Below, piece after piece: positions 1-12,119 of a stretch of DNA of 64,000 nt. The position numbers and the translations under genes are program-made. The number at the start of each line of letters is the position of its first letter. Position 1 is the stretch's first letter. Source of the stretch: Rhopalosiphum padi (taxonomy: Eukaryota; Arthropoda; Insecta; Hemiptera; Aphididae); the NCBI RefSeq assembly GCF_020882245.1, contig NC_083597.1, positions 16,960,581 through 17,024,580 on the forward strand, written 5' to 3'. Below the pieces are notes generated by a model. It saw nothing but the letters and a program-made list of their open reading frames with translations. It was not told the DNA's origin and searched no databases.

Positions 1-879
1 CGATTCAATATAGCGTAATTTAATGTCAAATTTGTTTAAAAAAAACTTGATATCCTTCGATAGAACAAAGCGTAACTTCCAAAACTTTAAATTAAAGAGA
101 AATATTAAATAAAAACTGACTATAGCTATATTTTCTAGTCATTCAAGAATTTGCTATATATTTTTAATAATCAATAAAAATGTGTATTGAAAAACTCGAT
201 TTTGGCAATAAAATTATAATAACAGTAACACTGCACAACGAATAAGCACTCGCACAACGTTAAGGACCACGACTTTAACTGACTATAATATGTTTGAACA
301 ATTTAAGGTTATGTTGTAATTTTAATTTAGATAAAAAATACTACCGATCATTCCCCTTGGTAAATTTTATATACTAGATAAGGTTAACGTCACATTATAA
401 ATGAGAGATATAATAATTAGAGAAATGAAAATAATTTTGTATTTACCTATAAGAGAGCTGAACGTATATATTCAGCATTTATAAATTATAATACATCCTA
501 TAAAGTCAACCTCCATGATTATTGGGTATAGTAAACGATTGTGTAATATGCGTTATGTTGAAAAAACAGTAATTGGATTAATTAAACATTCATCGAAACA
601 TAAAATGTGATATGATAATAATAGACATATTATAATTGCAGACATCGTCAAAATAAACTATTATATTATTAAATCAAAAATCATGTACTAAATACTTGAT
701 CGGTACTAAATATAATACATATAATGTTTACCATAATGGTTTATGACACACTCATTGATGCGTATACTATAATACATGTACACTCACTAAGCCCATAATG
801 TACGCGTCACTGTATATTTATAATTTTTAAGACACGATCAAAATGATTTCTAAGTAAAAATCAGTTTCATATATGAATA
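1..879. other. AT-rich non-coding DNA, nothing recognised
   Basis: This stretch has no coding-like frame, no strong splice-site pair and no terminal-inverted-repeat element that I can see. It is ordinary AT-rich intergenic or intronic sequence. Confidence 0.5.
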
Positions 880-2830
880 CTATGTCACTATGATCGCGTT
901 AAAGTCAAACAGAACAATATAATAATAATAATTTTTTTTCAAAAATATTACTACAATATCTATGAACACACAGAGGCCGTTTGCATGTTTGTTGGGCACC
1001 CCTACCGAGCTTGTTGTTCGTAACACAGAGATTCCATCCAGATTAACCGCCGTCCCAGACGACAATGGTGTCTCCAGAGGTCAAGGAACGTGTACATACA
1101 TAATACATATACGTGAACATATTATTATATATACGTGTACACTTGCATCTCTAATCAACGTATAGTGTATAATATATATATATAAATATATAAACACATA
1201 AAAGAGAATATTATATATACGAAATAGAAAGAAGAAGAAAGAAAACGATATTGAGAGAAGATGAAAAAACACAGATCGAACACTATGTTGTCCCACCCCA
1301 TTGTGAAGAAGCGTGCCTTCTTCCATTAAAATTCGGGTCGTCCCGCGCGACAAACAATGCTGCGGGTTCTTTGAACCATCCACCCCCAGGCAACACATAT
1401 GTGGCACACGATAATCGACAAGTTTCGTAACTAGAAATCCATTCAGTTATAACGTTTCGCAAGATAAAAAGAATGGAAAAAATAATTTAAAAAAAATACC
1501 TCTCCTAAAAACGGCACTAAGGCGGTGCTAAACTGTTTTACCGACTCCGGGACGGAAGCCACAAGGAAATAATAATATGTAGAATAGGCATTGCGCAACG
1601 TTTATTTTTTTTTACATAGCTTTGCACTGACGCAGAAGTATGGAAGTCATCTTCCCCCTAGAGAAAAGACTGCATCAGTCAAGACTGATTTCTAGTTGGT
1701 TTTTTCGAACTCGACCAAATATATATATACCTCATGTATTATACCTACGCACATATCATATTCATATTGTATAATATTAATATCTATAACCAAATGGTCG
1801 TCAACTTTTATAGACGCGGGATTACTTATTTATAAGTTCGACAAATGTCGGGTCTTGTATATATGTGTATACATATTATTATAAGTTCAACAAAGCGATC
1901 GCCTCCGCCTGTTGTTACGCGGCGCAATCGCCGCCTTTGCACGTACCTGTATTATGGTATATATATTATACTTTGTCAGACGTTGGAATTATTAACAACA
2001 ATAAAAATCAGATCGGCTGTATATAAAGGCAACCGTATCCCACGTGTGGGATGACAGGAGGTGATTATTTCAACCGGGTAAACACGAATCGCGTCTCGTA
2101 CACGCCGGCAATAACATAAAAAAAAACCAACGATTACACAACGCGACTGTAAAATAACGACCGTCGACGACTTTAGTGCGCGCCCACCACCGACTCTGCA
2201 ATAATAACAATTATATCATAATATCGACAGCCCGCTCTTATTGTCGCCTACAATATATAATAATAATCGTGTAATAAAATTTATATCCGAACACTATAGA
2301 CGCGAACCGACCTTTGCAACGAGTCGACGACCTATCCGCGGAGAATTTGTGACAATAACAACAACAATAATAATAATGGATACGTGTCCTTCCCCCCTCG
2401 ACCCCCCGAGTATATCTATGTTTTTTTTTTGTTTTACCTAAAACGCATTTTCGGAGGTTTACGAATAACAGTATATATTGTATCATGTTTGCTATGAATA
2501 ATTTTCTACGTCCCACGAGATTTTCGTAGCTCCGCTATTTAGGTTGGATTATGACGCGGGTACCTAATACCGATCCATCACCGCGACCGCGTGTACTATA
2601 ATAATATTATTATAATATACTCTAATAATCGCGGTATGTGATGCTAGTGATACGAATTCGGATAAACATCCACCGAGGTCGCTGTAACCGAGCTACTGCA
2701 GATAAACGCTAGTGGAGACCGCAATGATTTCGCGGGGACGCGGGCGTACACAAGGGAGTTGACGTGGGAGGACGTGGGAGTCTGCTGCGTATTCTACCTC
2801 TGCGACTCAGCTTTTAATAATGAAGAGCCT
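880..2830. promoter_or_regulatory. GC-richer patch, possible promoter/5' exon or regulatory region
   Basis: GC content is clearly above the surroundings at about 960-1090, 1260-1410, 1500-1680, 1890-2120, 2160-2400 and 2560-2800. At 962-1085 a protein-like frame is open on both strands (plus: about 40 codons through 1085; minus: from about 1078 down). Two overlapping open frames argue for composition rather than proven coding. The minus strand has an acceptor-like site near 1075 and a GTAGGG donor-like site near 1005. In aphids such patches in AT-rich DNA usually mark promoters, untranslated exons or conserved elements. Which gene this serves cannot be told from the window. Confidence 0.3.
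2020..2028 (+). promoter_or_regulatory. TATA-box-like motif
   Basis: TATATAAAG lies within the GC-richer patch and is followed at 2041 by the E-box CACGTG. A start site about 30 bases downstream would fall near 2050. No clear arthropod initiator (TCAGT) is at the right spacing, so the motif may be chance in AT-rich DNA. Confidence 0.2.
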
Positions 2831-3148
2831 TGAAACTTGGAAGTAAATTTGAAAACAGTGTTTTCTATACCAAATTTATGTAAGGAACATGGTTTGATAT
2901 TGATCTAGGTACATGTTATGTATTGTAAAATTCAGATAAACATCAAATGTCATAATAATTAACGTTTCTAAACGCTGGTATAGTTATATTGTTGGATATT
3001 TGCATCTCAAAGGAATCTGTAATTGTATATTATATAAATATGTTTTTGACATTAATCTGCCCAAGTCATTCATTCAGTCGAAATCACTGATATTATATAT
3101 CATGATGACCAGTGACCAGATTATAAATTATATATTTATAATACGTAT

Positions 3149-3565
3149 CAATTGCGTAATTTGGGCAAAATATAAGGGGTTGCAAAAATTACTTATGATG
3201 TATATTATGTATAATATTATATTAAATACTGGTACGTGATAAACGGTAACAAATAAACAAATTAAAAGTTCAATTCTAAAAATAAATTCATTTTTATTTA
3301 AATTAATAATTTATTGTAGTGAATTGTAATCAGTTATATTTTCATTGTTGAAGTATTCATAAAATATAATTTCATTTTTATCATTCTTTAACAATTTTTT
3401 TTCATAATTAATAACTACGTAACCTATTTTAATTTTTTTTCTAAAAAAAAAATCATAAATATGGAAATTTCAGAGGTTGCAAATTTATGATTTTGTAACA
3501 TCTGGATTATATCTGGGGTCGCAAGTGCGATGCCTTGTGACCCCCTCCCCCCAATTACGCCATTG
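3149..3565. mobile_element. hAT-like miniature inverted-repeat element with 8-bp target duplication
   Basis: The left end reads CAATTGCGTAATTTGGG and the right end is its imperfect inverse, CCCAATTACGCCATTG. The element is flanked by a perfect 8-bp direct repeat, ATACGTAT, at 3141-3148 and 3566-3573. A CA-type end containing GCGTAA together with an 8-bp duplication is the pattern of non-autonomous hAT elements. The interior (417 bp in total) carries no transposase. It contains an A/T-rich core and a C-run near the right end. Confidence 0.75.
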
Positions 3566-3573
3566 ATACGTAT

Positions 3574-4348
3574 GACCGTGTTGAGATTCTCTTTGCACGA
3601 AATTCAGGTCCAAAATATATTTTCATCATATAGATTTCCCTCTACTCGTAATACAATTAAATATTAATTAATTACTACCGTCGTTATTACTTAAATTACA
3701 TTATTTTTTCGTTTAAAATTGTTATCTTCAATATGGTTTTCAAACTATTGTGCAGTTCCCGCATTTAAAATATTAAAATTAAAACATCATTCCACGCTTA
3801 CTTAATATTAAAAGATCAAAAATTATATTTCAAATATAAAAAAGCACTGATGCCCAAACATTCAAACGTAGGTATACCGCGTATTAAAAAAAATATAAAC
3901 AACTACACCGTGGATAATTCGTTTACGTTTTAAAAAAAAAAAACGATTTCCGGTTTTATGCCGCGTCGGTGGAAGTTATAGATGCATATAAATAAGGTAA
4001 ATGAAAGAAAATATAATCAATTTCAGTAAATACACGTTTCAGTTAAATTTTAATCGTATATAAATTTAATTTTTGTATATAATTAAATCGTTTCGTATTT
4101 TGATTTTGAAATCGGTTTTTAAAAATTACTTTTGTTTTGTGATTTAGTTGTTAGATTATTTTAAAAATTTTAAATTTATTTTATTTATCGTAATAATAAT
4201 ATTATCAGGTACCTATATACAATAGCGAAGCCACATTTGTCAAATTAGCTAGGTTCCGTTAAATAATAGATGAAGAGCGTCGTCGGGGGCTATTATAGAC
4301 TTGTTTTACATTAATAATCCGCTCCGCAATTTGATGAGCATTTATTTT
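3574..4348. other. AT-rich non-coding DNA, nothing recognised
   Basis: Poly-A and poly-T runs and short TA-rich tracts are present. No exon-like frame or element ends were seen. Confidence 0.45.
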
Positions 4349-4976
4349 ACACAGAGTAATTCACCAAAAACACCCATACTTCTTATTTCTTTAACAGTGG
4401 GGCTGATTAAAATCTGATTTTTAAAATTATTAAATACACTTACAAACTATATTTTTTTTACCTATCACTTAAGGATGATTCTGTGGCGATACAAACTTCT
4501 GTTTTTTTTTTTTTTTTTTAAATTGGTTGTTGGCATATATACCTACTTATATATATATTTTTAAATTAATGTAACTAGATAAGAATTAAAATGAGTAGTT
4601 TACGAGCTATTGAGCTTGTGTGTAGTGTAATAAAGGATAATGGTCCGTGTTTATAGTCCTGGCGCTAATAAAGGGCCCGTACATTGTTCATTTTTATAAA
4701 ATAGGTTAGATAAGAGATTCTGTGTGATCCTAACCTAACTGGATGATTTTAAAATTGTAAGAACTAATACAGATATTAATCTATCAGCATGTTTGATTAG
4801 TATAAATGGTCCAAATCTAATGAATTGTTACTAGATCCAACATTACATCTAATTTACATTTTTGTAAAACAATTTTTAAGCACTATTATCTTTATCATAT
4901 ACATTTTTAATAACTTGGAAGATACTTGTTATTAAAGAAAAAAGGGGCAAGCGACTTTGGTGAATCAGCCTGTACA
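4349..4976. mobile_element. Terminal-inverted-repeat element, GATTCACCAA family, copy 1
   Basis: The left end (ACAGAGTAATTCACCAA, about 4351-4367) and the inverse of the right end (GTACAGGCTGATTCACCAA, ending about 4974) match at most positions and define an element of about 625 bp. An interior block at about 4490-4515, GTGGCGATACAAACTTC, recurs in the other two copies in this window. There is no coding capacity. It resembles the abundant non-autonomous repeats of aphid genomes. The exact boundary and target duplication are not clear. Confidence 0.5.
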
Positions 4977-5930
4977 TATAGACACTAAGCCCTTGCTGCA
5001 AATTATGAAACGCTATACAACAGCGCCGCAGCGTGCGCGCTTGATCCGCGGCATCGGAGGTTGTGCTTTATTTTTATATTTACACGCAGCATACTCGCAC
5101 ACGGCAACAAATTCCAAACACATTACCATATGTCGGTGTGTTCGTGTGTACGCCCCCGCGAAAGACTAGTAATAACTCAATCGATTTTATTATCATCGTC
5201 AAAATTACAAGACGCAAACGATGTAATAATATGTAAAGCGTATATGCATGTACATTGAACACTGATAGTTTACAACGAGGTTTACAACTATATACGCGGA
5301 GGAGTGCATACGAAACGTGGTGTGATGTGTGTTAAGTCCAATCAAGATATCTTCCGTGTCCCATCAACGGTGAAAAGAATCTGATCAAAAAAGTATCACC
5401 GTGTCCGTGGGCCATACTCACGAGAATTGGCTACACTAATTCTTTTTTACAAACGCATTTATATTCTACAATCAATATAATCATATTATATGTACAAAAT
5501 AGGTATAAAACGTATAGGTACATTGAAATAAAAAATTTAGAAAAACCTAGATTTTTATTATCACACATAATTTCAAATAATTATGTAAAATACACAACCA
5601 ATTAGAATTTAGAATACATGTTGTGAAAACGAATACTTATTTTTGCGATTAATGTAATAATTATGTTAAAAATTATATTATATAAAGTGGATAGTTTGTT
5701 GTATGAGTAATAATATATATATTATATTCATTATAGATGGTAGATATATATCTACAGAGCTGTCATGATAGAAACTACAATTAAAAATAATATAGCGGAT
5801 AAGGAAATATAATTACAGGGGATCGATTTTTTATCATTCGGAATCGACTGTTCGGTCACCCATCCAATAAATAAATTTGCCCGAATATGTGAAGAATGAT
5901 GATATTCTAAAATGTGTTATTATCTCATCA
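4977..5930. other. Mixed-composition spacer with a small GC-rich patch
   Basis: Bases 4995-5060 and 5140-5160 are locally GC-rich. Bases 5290-5440 are also less AT-rich and contain a short open frame of about 41 codons (plus) and a GTGAGT-type donor motif on the minus strand near 5420. None of these forms a convincing exon. From 5460 the DNA is AT-rich again. Confidence 0.3.
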
Positions 5931-5990
5931 GGTTTGGGGAGGCATAAGCGAAGTCTGCACCGTTACCGCAAGGTTTTAATTAAAGTACAG

Positions 5991-6200
5991 ATGTTTGTAT
6001 TTTACACGTTCATAGTATGCTTTATACACCACGCGGCACGTAGGCCATCAGACTCATCAAAATTGCCGGATCAACCGAATAAAAGTCACTTTAACGCATT
6101 GCATTTTATTACATTTACCGACGAATTGGATGTTTTGCCGAAAGTAGAAGAATATTATCATTTATCACAATATCAAAAACGTTTCAAAAATGTAAAGTAG
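5991..6200 (+). CDS. Candidate small secreted protein or its exon, unrecognised
   Basis: From the ATG at 5991 there is a 69-codon frame ending in TAG. Residues 1-16 (MFVFYTFIVCFIHHAA) form a hydrophobic stretch of signal-peptide type, followed by a polar region. The C-terminal third (EEYYHLSQYQKRF) contains a Lys-Arg pair, as in some peptide precursors. Codon content is less AT-rich than the flanks. The frame stays open upstream to 5877. A splice acceptor with a fair pyrimidine tract precedes 5932 (TCATCAG), and another CAG falls directly before the ATG. A GTAAAG motif overlapping the last codons could be a donor instead of the stop. An AATAAA at 6338 could be a poly-A signal. I recognise no family; a short secreted peptide or salivary protein is possible, and chance is not excluded. 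Confidence 0.33.
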   Translation: MFVFYTFIVCFIHHAARRPSDSSKLPDQPNKSHFNALHFITFTDELDVLPKVEEYYHLSQYQKRFKNVK

Positions 6201-8066
6201 AAAAATAACGCATCGTTCGCTACTGTAACAGAACACTACAACATAAATATAAAAAATTCAACGCACTAATTGGATAAAACTTGAGCTCGCGGAATCATTA
6301 ACACCGTCTTGAGACCCTTGCAGTTGGTATCAAGATAAATAAAACTATTAACTCGCTGCCGCCTATTATGTTATAGTATAGTTGCGCAGTATATTTGTAT
6401 TAAGGGTATTTATATAATATTCACGGTAGAATTGTCCCATTATACTGTGAAACTTTTGAAGGACGCAATACCATCAACAATATACAAAACATCCCCGTCC
6501 AAATGAGTACTGCTTCGAGGCGGTAATTAAGTGATTGAACTCGCAATGAAAGCCAACATTGACACGTCAGATGGCCGACGACGAAATTCGATTACGCGCA
6601 GATAATAATATTACGCTGCACAGCACGCCGTCCGCCCATACAAATGTATACCTAATATATTATATCATAATATAAACTATAAAGGAACGGATAGTACCTA
6701 TAATATATTATTATTTATTATTACCATGTCCTAGTAAATATGCAATCTAGACGCTTCTGACGCTTCTGTGATCGAAAGACGGTGGCCGACCGCGAGACGA
6801 ATTATCGATCTACTGCAGATATAGCAGGCAAGTAGCCATCATCACGCTATCTAAATATGTTTAATTATGCAACCTAGCCAAACTGCGAAGAGGTAGATAT
6901 TTAAAATTTGACCAGTGTTTTTTTTTAACCGACTGATATTGGACGATTCAATTCAATTTTAACAAATTTTTGGTTATCATACGCTATTTAATAGAAAACA
7001 ATGTTGTACATAGTTTTATAACTGAGCTATATACACAACTGTTGCATCAATTGTTATCTCATACAATGCTATGTTACGCATAGCTATAAAAAATTAATAA
7101 TAAATACCTACAGAAATAATGAGAATTTCTTCGTATTCCACAAAGTAATGATTTTTGACAATTATTCCTTTTTACCCGAGCACTGGCCAATTAAATCCAT
7201 TTAAAATTTAAATGTTTAAAAACGATTGTCCCTTGTCAGTAATCGTTTATCTCGGAAACCTCAAAAGCCATATTCACATAGGAATTATGTTTGGTTAGTG
7301 CTTTCATTGGTTTTTATTTTATAGATAGGTGCCGCAACCGCAGCTAACATAAAAATTCATTACGGGCAAACATAACATTTCCGGGTCAACTAGTACAAAA
7401 TATATATAAGAAGAGAATATATATTATGAAAAATTATACTTCCTTAAATTGAACTCAGAAATTAATAAATACAGTAAGTAGGGGTTAAAGTGAGAGGGAT
7501 CCCTAATACTGGTTAAAAAGCGTTCCCTTAAACAAATTATTCGTACGCCAGAACGCTCCAATTATAACCAAACATTAGTCAATATAATTCAAAATTCTGT
7601 TGAGATTAAATCTTGGTTTTTATTTACCTATTTATATTTAACAATTGCTAGCTACTTTACTTTTATCAAGTCTATTTAATACAAATTAAGAACTATCTAA
7701 TAAATGTGTAAAAATAATTGTTGTGTAATATTTACTTTCTAGTATTAAGTAGGTACTCGTATTTAGTTATTTAAATAATTTGTTTAAAATAAGTTACCGT
7801 CAACAGATAAATTAAATCGTATATTTGGAAAAAAACATCTTTAATGAATATTAGAAGTTTTTATGATATAAATATTTTTTGTCTGGGTGATTTCTATAGT
7901 TTTATTAAAAAAACAACTACTACCTACTTACAACTTTTTTTTATGAGAAAAAATATTCTCTTTCAAGATATTATAAATTTTTATGAAACATTAGTTATTC
8001 TTAAAAATATAGTATTATTCATGATTTAAATTTTTCATGAAATAAATTACAAATTTGAACATTATT
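6201..8066. other. Non-coding spacer
   Basis: A possible poly-A signal for the preceding frame lies at 6338. Bases 6560-6640 and 6760-6840 are somewhat GC-richer, but no frame or splice pair stands out. The remainder is AT-rich. A frame at 7844-8029 is built of Phe, Leu, Ile and Lys codons and looks like composition, not coding. Confidence 0.4.
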
Positions 8067-8225
8067 TAGGGTTCAAAATGGGAAGTATGTTACACATTCA
8101 CTGTTTATACATTAGTACATTACATATACTATATACATTAGAAATGATACATAAAGTTATATCGCTTAAAACTATATGGTGACATTAGCCCCACCCCCTG
8201 GGATTTGTTCCCATTTTAAGCCCTG
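8067..8225. mobile_element. Probable hAT-like miniature element, degenerate
   Basis: The left end TAGGGTTCAAAATGGGAA and the inverse of the right end, CAGGGCTTAAAATGGGAA, match over 16 of 18 bases and lie 159 bp apart. The CAGGG start is typical of hAT ends. The flanking octamers ACATTATT and ACAGTAAG agree at only five positions, so any target duplication has decayed. Confidence 0.5.
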
Positions 8226-9977
8226 ACAGTAAGTAAGTCAATTAATACAGTAATAAAATAAGTATATTGGGCATCAAGTCAACCACGCCGAACACAAGGT
8301 GTACATTTTGTATTCCCAAATTATAATGTTTATTTTTGAACGGGGACCCAAAGTCAAAAGGAAAAAACTAAGTAATTATACATTTTTTATTCATAAACAA
8401 AAAATAATAGATTTAGTTATAATTTTCAAAACTGTACACACACGCACACCACAATAAGACAACTAATTTCCTTAAAAGAGTTATTTGACAAACAAAAATG
8501 AAAACAATTCAAGAATTGTCATTTCTGTTATTACATGACATTTCATAACTTTGTAATAAAATTTTAACTACATGTGCCCATCACATATTAAAGTTTTTCA
8601 GTAATTACTGTCATCACAGCCGTAAGGTTATTTTTCAAATAAAAAAAAACCATCTTCCAAAAGTTAGTTGCGGCATTGCCAACCATCACAGCACCGCAAT
8701 GATGGGTACGTATTGCGTACTAAATAAAAATAAAATAAAATACGCTTGCAATAATAAATGATATGTGATGCGTGCATTATTACGTCGCGCGTGCATCAAC
8801 CGCGGACATTCAATTTATTCTCATATAGTTATATATACCTACTTCGTACATATATTGCACGCGTCGTTTGCACATTTCGTATACAAACTAATACATATTA
8901 TATGACGGTATAAAGTAATCGAAACATTATTTAAAAATCAACAGACGATAGCTACCGGTTTCCCCGGGGGGCGTGTTTGTAATATATGCCGCTGCATATT
9001 ATTCTAAGGTCATACGCACGCCGAGATCAATATTATGCGTGCTCCTAGTCACCGGTTACGTCGCCTCGCTGCTGGCCGCGGTGCAGTGAGATTTTCATTT
9101 TTCTTCTTCTTCTATACCTACGTTTTGATCACGATGGTTCCTTATGTCCGAAACACTGATGATTTGAACATCAATCCATTGCGACGGCGCGTCCTAAACA
9201 CCGCTGGTTTGGTTGTCACGCGCCTAAACTGCACGACGCCGCCGGTATAATCAATTTCGCGTCTTGTAAAACTCCAGCCTCGTCAATTCCGGCGAGCGTC
9301 TATATGATATTTTTACATACATACGAGTATAATGTGTCTGCATATAGATACGCAGAGAGGAGTGTATAGTGCGCTTCGTCCTTGTTCGGTGTACTGCGAT
9401 TTCGCATTGTTCGGTATTATGCCGGGACGGACTCGAGCGGAAGCTCGTCAAAAATGAAAAACAAATTTATTGAAACAAAAAATTGCTATTACAACTACCT
9501 GCAGGCGAGCAGCAAACTATATACTACAGTCCAGAATATATTGGTTCAATGGGTTCAACAGCTCAAATATGACGTATCCGCGGCGATCGCTCGTGTATAC
9601 AGCGGAGACCGAAGATCGTCGTCGCCATCGTCATAAACAGCTACGATCGGTCGCGAATCATTTGAAAAATGGAAAGAGCAATATGTGGTAACTATTATTA
9701 CTATACACTATCGAGGCCATAAACCAATTTTTCTCCAATTGAAATAACATTATACATTACTCATTTCGAAAAGTGATGGGCTAAAGAAAATAACCATCGA
9801 CAATGGTGAACGCACTCGTCTGCGCGAAACACTCTCGTTATAGCTGTACATCATATCGTAATCATGATTTTAAATGCTGTGTGTTCATCCCGGGTACGTG
9901 CAGTGTTGGTTTTCATTCTATCAGAGAAAGCCACTACTGGTATTATTGACCCTCACAACAGTGACCGAGTCGTCTTA

Positions 9978-9991
9978 TATATATATATATA
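9978..9991. repeat. TA dinucleotide microsatellite
   Basis: Uninterrupted TA repeats of about 14 bp. Confidence 0.8.
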
Positions 9992-10206
9992 AATAGATAG
10001 AATATAATATAGAAGGTTGCTAGTGGTTGCACAATATTCCTCTGGTTTAGGGCGTCTTCGCTAATAATAATATAAAATAAAACCACTGTTCGAGACAACC
10101 GCATAGCTTGTGCCTATATGTGCCAGCAGCGATGGCGGCGGTGGCGGCGGTTAATCAACACCTCGAGCAGTAATTATATTATATCCGCCGAACACTCGAG
10201 AGATTT

Positions 10207-10229
10207 AGCAATAATAATAATAATAATAA
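10207..10229. repeat. AAT trinucleotide microsatellite
   Basis: About seven tandem AAT/ATA units. Confidence 0.85.
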
Positions 10230-10621
10230 ATATACCGTTGTCATTATCAGCATAACATTATAACAATGCGAATTCTTTCAATGGGAGGTGTATACACGAG
10301 CAGGCATTAGTATTTATTTAGTGTTCAATCTATACGCGCAATATATTTTATCTGGAAGGTGTTATCGGCAGTCTGGTCTATGTGTGTGCCTGTGGAGGTA
10401 ACCCTCTACCACACCGCACGTAACATTTATTACAATGCTTGTCGAAGTTTCTTATTTTTTTCCTCTCGTCAATCGTCATTGTTACGCGCATTATATTACC
10501 GTTCAATTATGTTAGTGTGGTGTATATAATATATATACACAGGACGGCGACGGCCAGTCGGCCTCGAGGCATTTGATTACCATTATTATATATTAAACTT
10601 CAAAAGGCGTCTGAAACGTGA

Positions 10622-10846
10622 TTAACGGAATCGACATCGCATAGAATATTGTATATACATGTGGCGTGTGATGAGATGACGACGAAATCGCTCATGGTCA
10701 GGCGGCGGCGGAGGACGAGTACTTGTGTACACGCTTGATGTGTATGTGTGGGGAAGGAGATACGTGGACTGTCCGTTTTTTACATTGTGTTGCTGATGAT
10801 TGACGCCTGTTGTGCGTTGGAGAGGACGATGCTTTGATATTTGTTC
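10622..10846 (-). CDS. Candidate internal or terminal exon encoding a proline-containing segment, unrecognised
   Basis: On the minus strand a splice acceptor (ATTATTTTAG) precedes 10846, and an open frame of 74 codons runs from there to a TAA at 10622. The translation is polar and basic, with a five-proline run (RPPPPPDHERFRR, residues about 44-56) and little of the Lys/Ile/Asn/Phe bias of AT-rich chance frames. A GTATAT donor-like site after codon 62 (near 10661) could end the exon before the stop. The frame has no ATG near its 5' end, so it would have to be spliced. It lies on the same strand as DIP2 and inside what may be DIP2 intron 1, but I see no match to DIP2. It could also be untranslated RNA or simply GC-rich regulatory DNA. 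Confidence 0.25.
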   Translation of the reverse strand, partial: EQISKHRPLQRTTGVNHQQHNVKNGQSTYLLPHTYTSSVYTSTRPPPPPDHERFRRHLITRHMYIQYSMRCRFR

Positions 10847-11400
10847 CTAAAATAATATACAACTACAAAATGCAGTATATAGGTAGTAATATTATGATAG
10901 GTATGAATAATATATTCAATATATATTATAATAACTAATAAGTATATTATAATGTGCATAACACCATATTATATTATTATAGCGGTGTAATTGCAGCCCA
11001 AGAATCAGAAATAAACTCCCGAGGCACGCCTACGTGTGTTTTGTATTGTGTCGTTTCGGTAAACGTCTAAACCGGTAACTCCTCGTAAAACGACGAATGC
11101 GGCGTTAAGCTAAGGGAGAAAAAAATGTCATTCGTATCCGAGAAGAATCACTATATAAGGTACCGAGAATGCCAGCTGTATAGTCCGCAATCGATATTTA
11201 TATTGCATCCGATTACTATTTATTTTAAACGTATATTATGTGTATAGAATTATTATTTGTATACACCCACAATATGCAATGACACTGCTCCGAGGTCGAC
11301 CAATCAGAGCACGTCATTAATCCTTTGTTCCACCCCGAAGTACACTTTACACCATCTGGTTTTATAAGGTACCTACATAATCTGCAGTGATTACGAATAC

Positions 11401-12118
11401 TGTATAATAATATATTTTCTTATTCATCTGCATAATAATAGAAAATCTCTAAAAAGAGTGGCCGTGACCGAACCATATATGATAAAAGTGACGATAGCTG
11501 ATGTTTGATGAATATAGTAATTGATATGTAATGTGACTACGTTAAATTATAAAAAAAAAAAAAAATTAAAAAGTTTTTACATAATTTAAAAAAAAATGAT
11601 TAGTCTAACAATTGGAGAGGGATGTTCGTTATTAAAAATAACATTTATTCACAGCATATAAAAAAATCTGCAAATATTGACGCAGACTGTGGATGCTCAG
11701 GGCCTCATAAACCTTAAAGCTCCGACGCTGGGTAAGATGCATATAAAGGCTTTGAAAAACCAAATCAAAAACGTTATTCGACAATACTCAATTAAAATAA
11801 ATAGTAGGACGTAGGACGGGTATGATAGTAGAGAAAAGTATCATTAATGATCATGTGAAATACATGTTATTAATAAAATTCCATTGTATTGTATTCATAA
11901 ATATGTTTTTCAATCTGTGAAAAAATATAGATTAATTAACTGATAATTAATATAGACAATTTTTATTTAACAAAATTTGATACGGTATATGTAAATTTTA
12001 ATTTAACTAACCTCGTAGTTGATAACAATTTAAAACGAACTTCTATAACTAACTTTATCCACATATATATATATATATTATGTAAATTATAATATATAGT
12101 TAACCTGAAATATAATAT
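11401..12118. other. AT-rich non-coding DNA
   Basis: A poly-A tract lies near 11550 and a TA microsatellite at about 12063-12078. No gene-like signal was seen. Confidence 0.45.
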
Positions 12119-12119
12119 T

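Larger units (their letters stand above)
8690..11400. promoter_or_regulatory. Broad GC-richer region, likely regulatory or untranslated-exon DNA
   Basis: CpG-containing blocks occur at 8690-8880, 8940-9260, 9280-9450, 9570-9660, 10110-10200, 10540-10600, 10660-10850 and 10980-11130, separated by TA-rich tracts. Short frames here (9035-9250 and 9382-9636 on the plus strand) have phenylalanine or serine/arginine runs and no recognisable domain. A GGC/GGT run at 10131-10152 sits in a 13-codon ORF starting at 10131. The region could hold alternative promoters, untranslated exons or an enhancer cluster. It has no recognisable protein product except the candidate exon listed separately. Confidence 0.35.

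Noticed and set aside
9035..9691. Three short frames in the GC-richer region
   Set aside because: They contain homopolymer or low-complexity stretches, overlap in different registers and show no recognisable domain.
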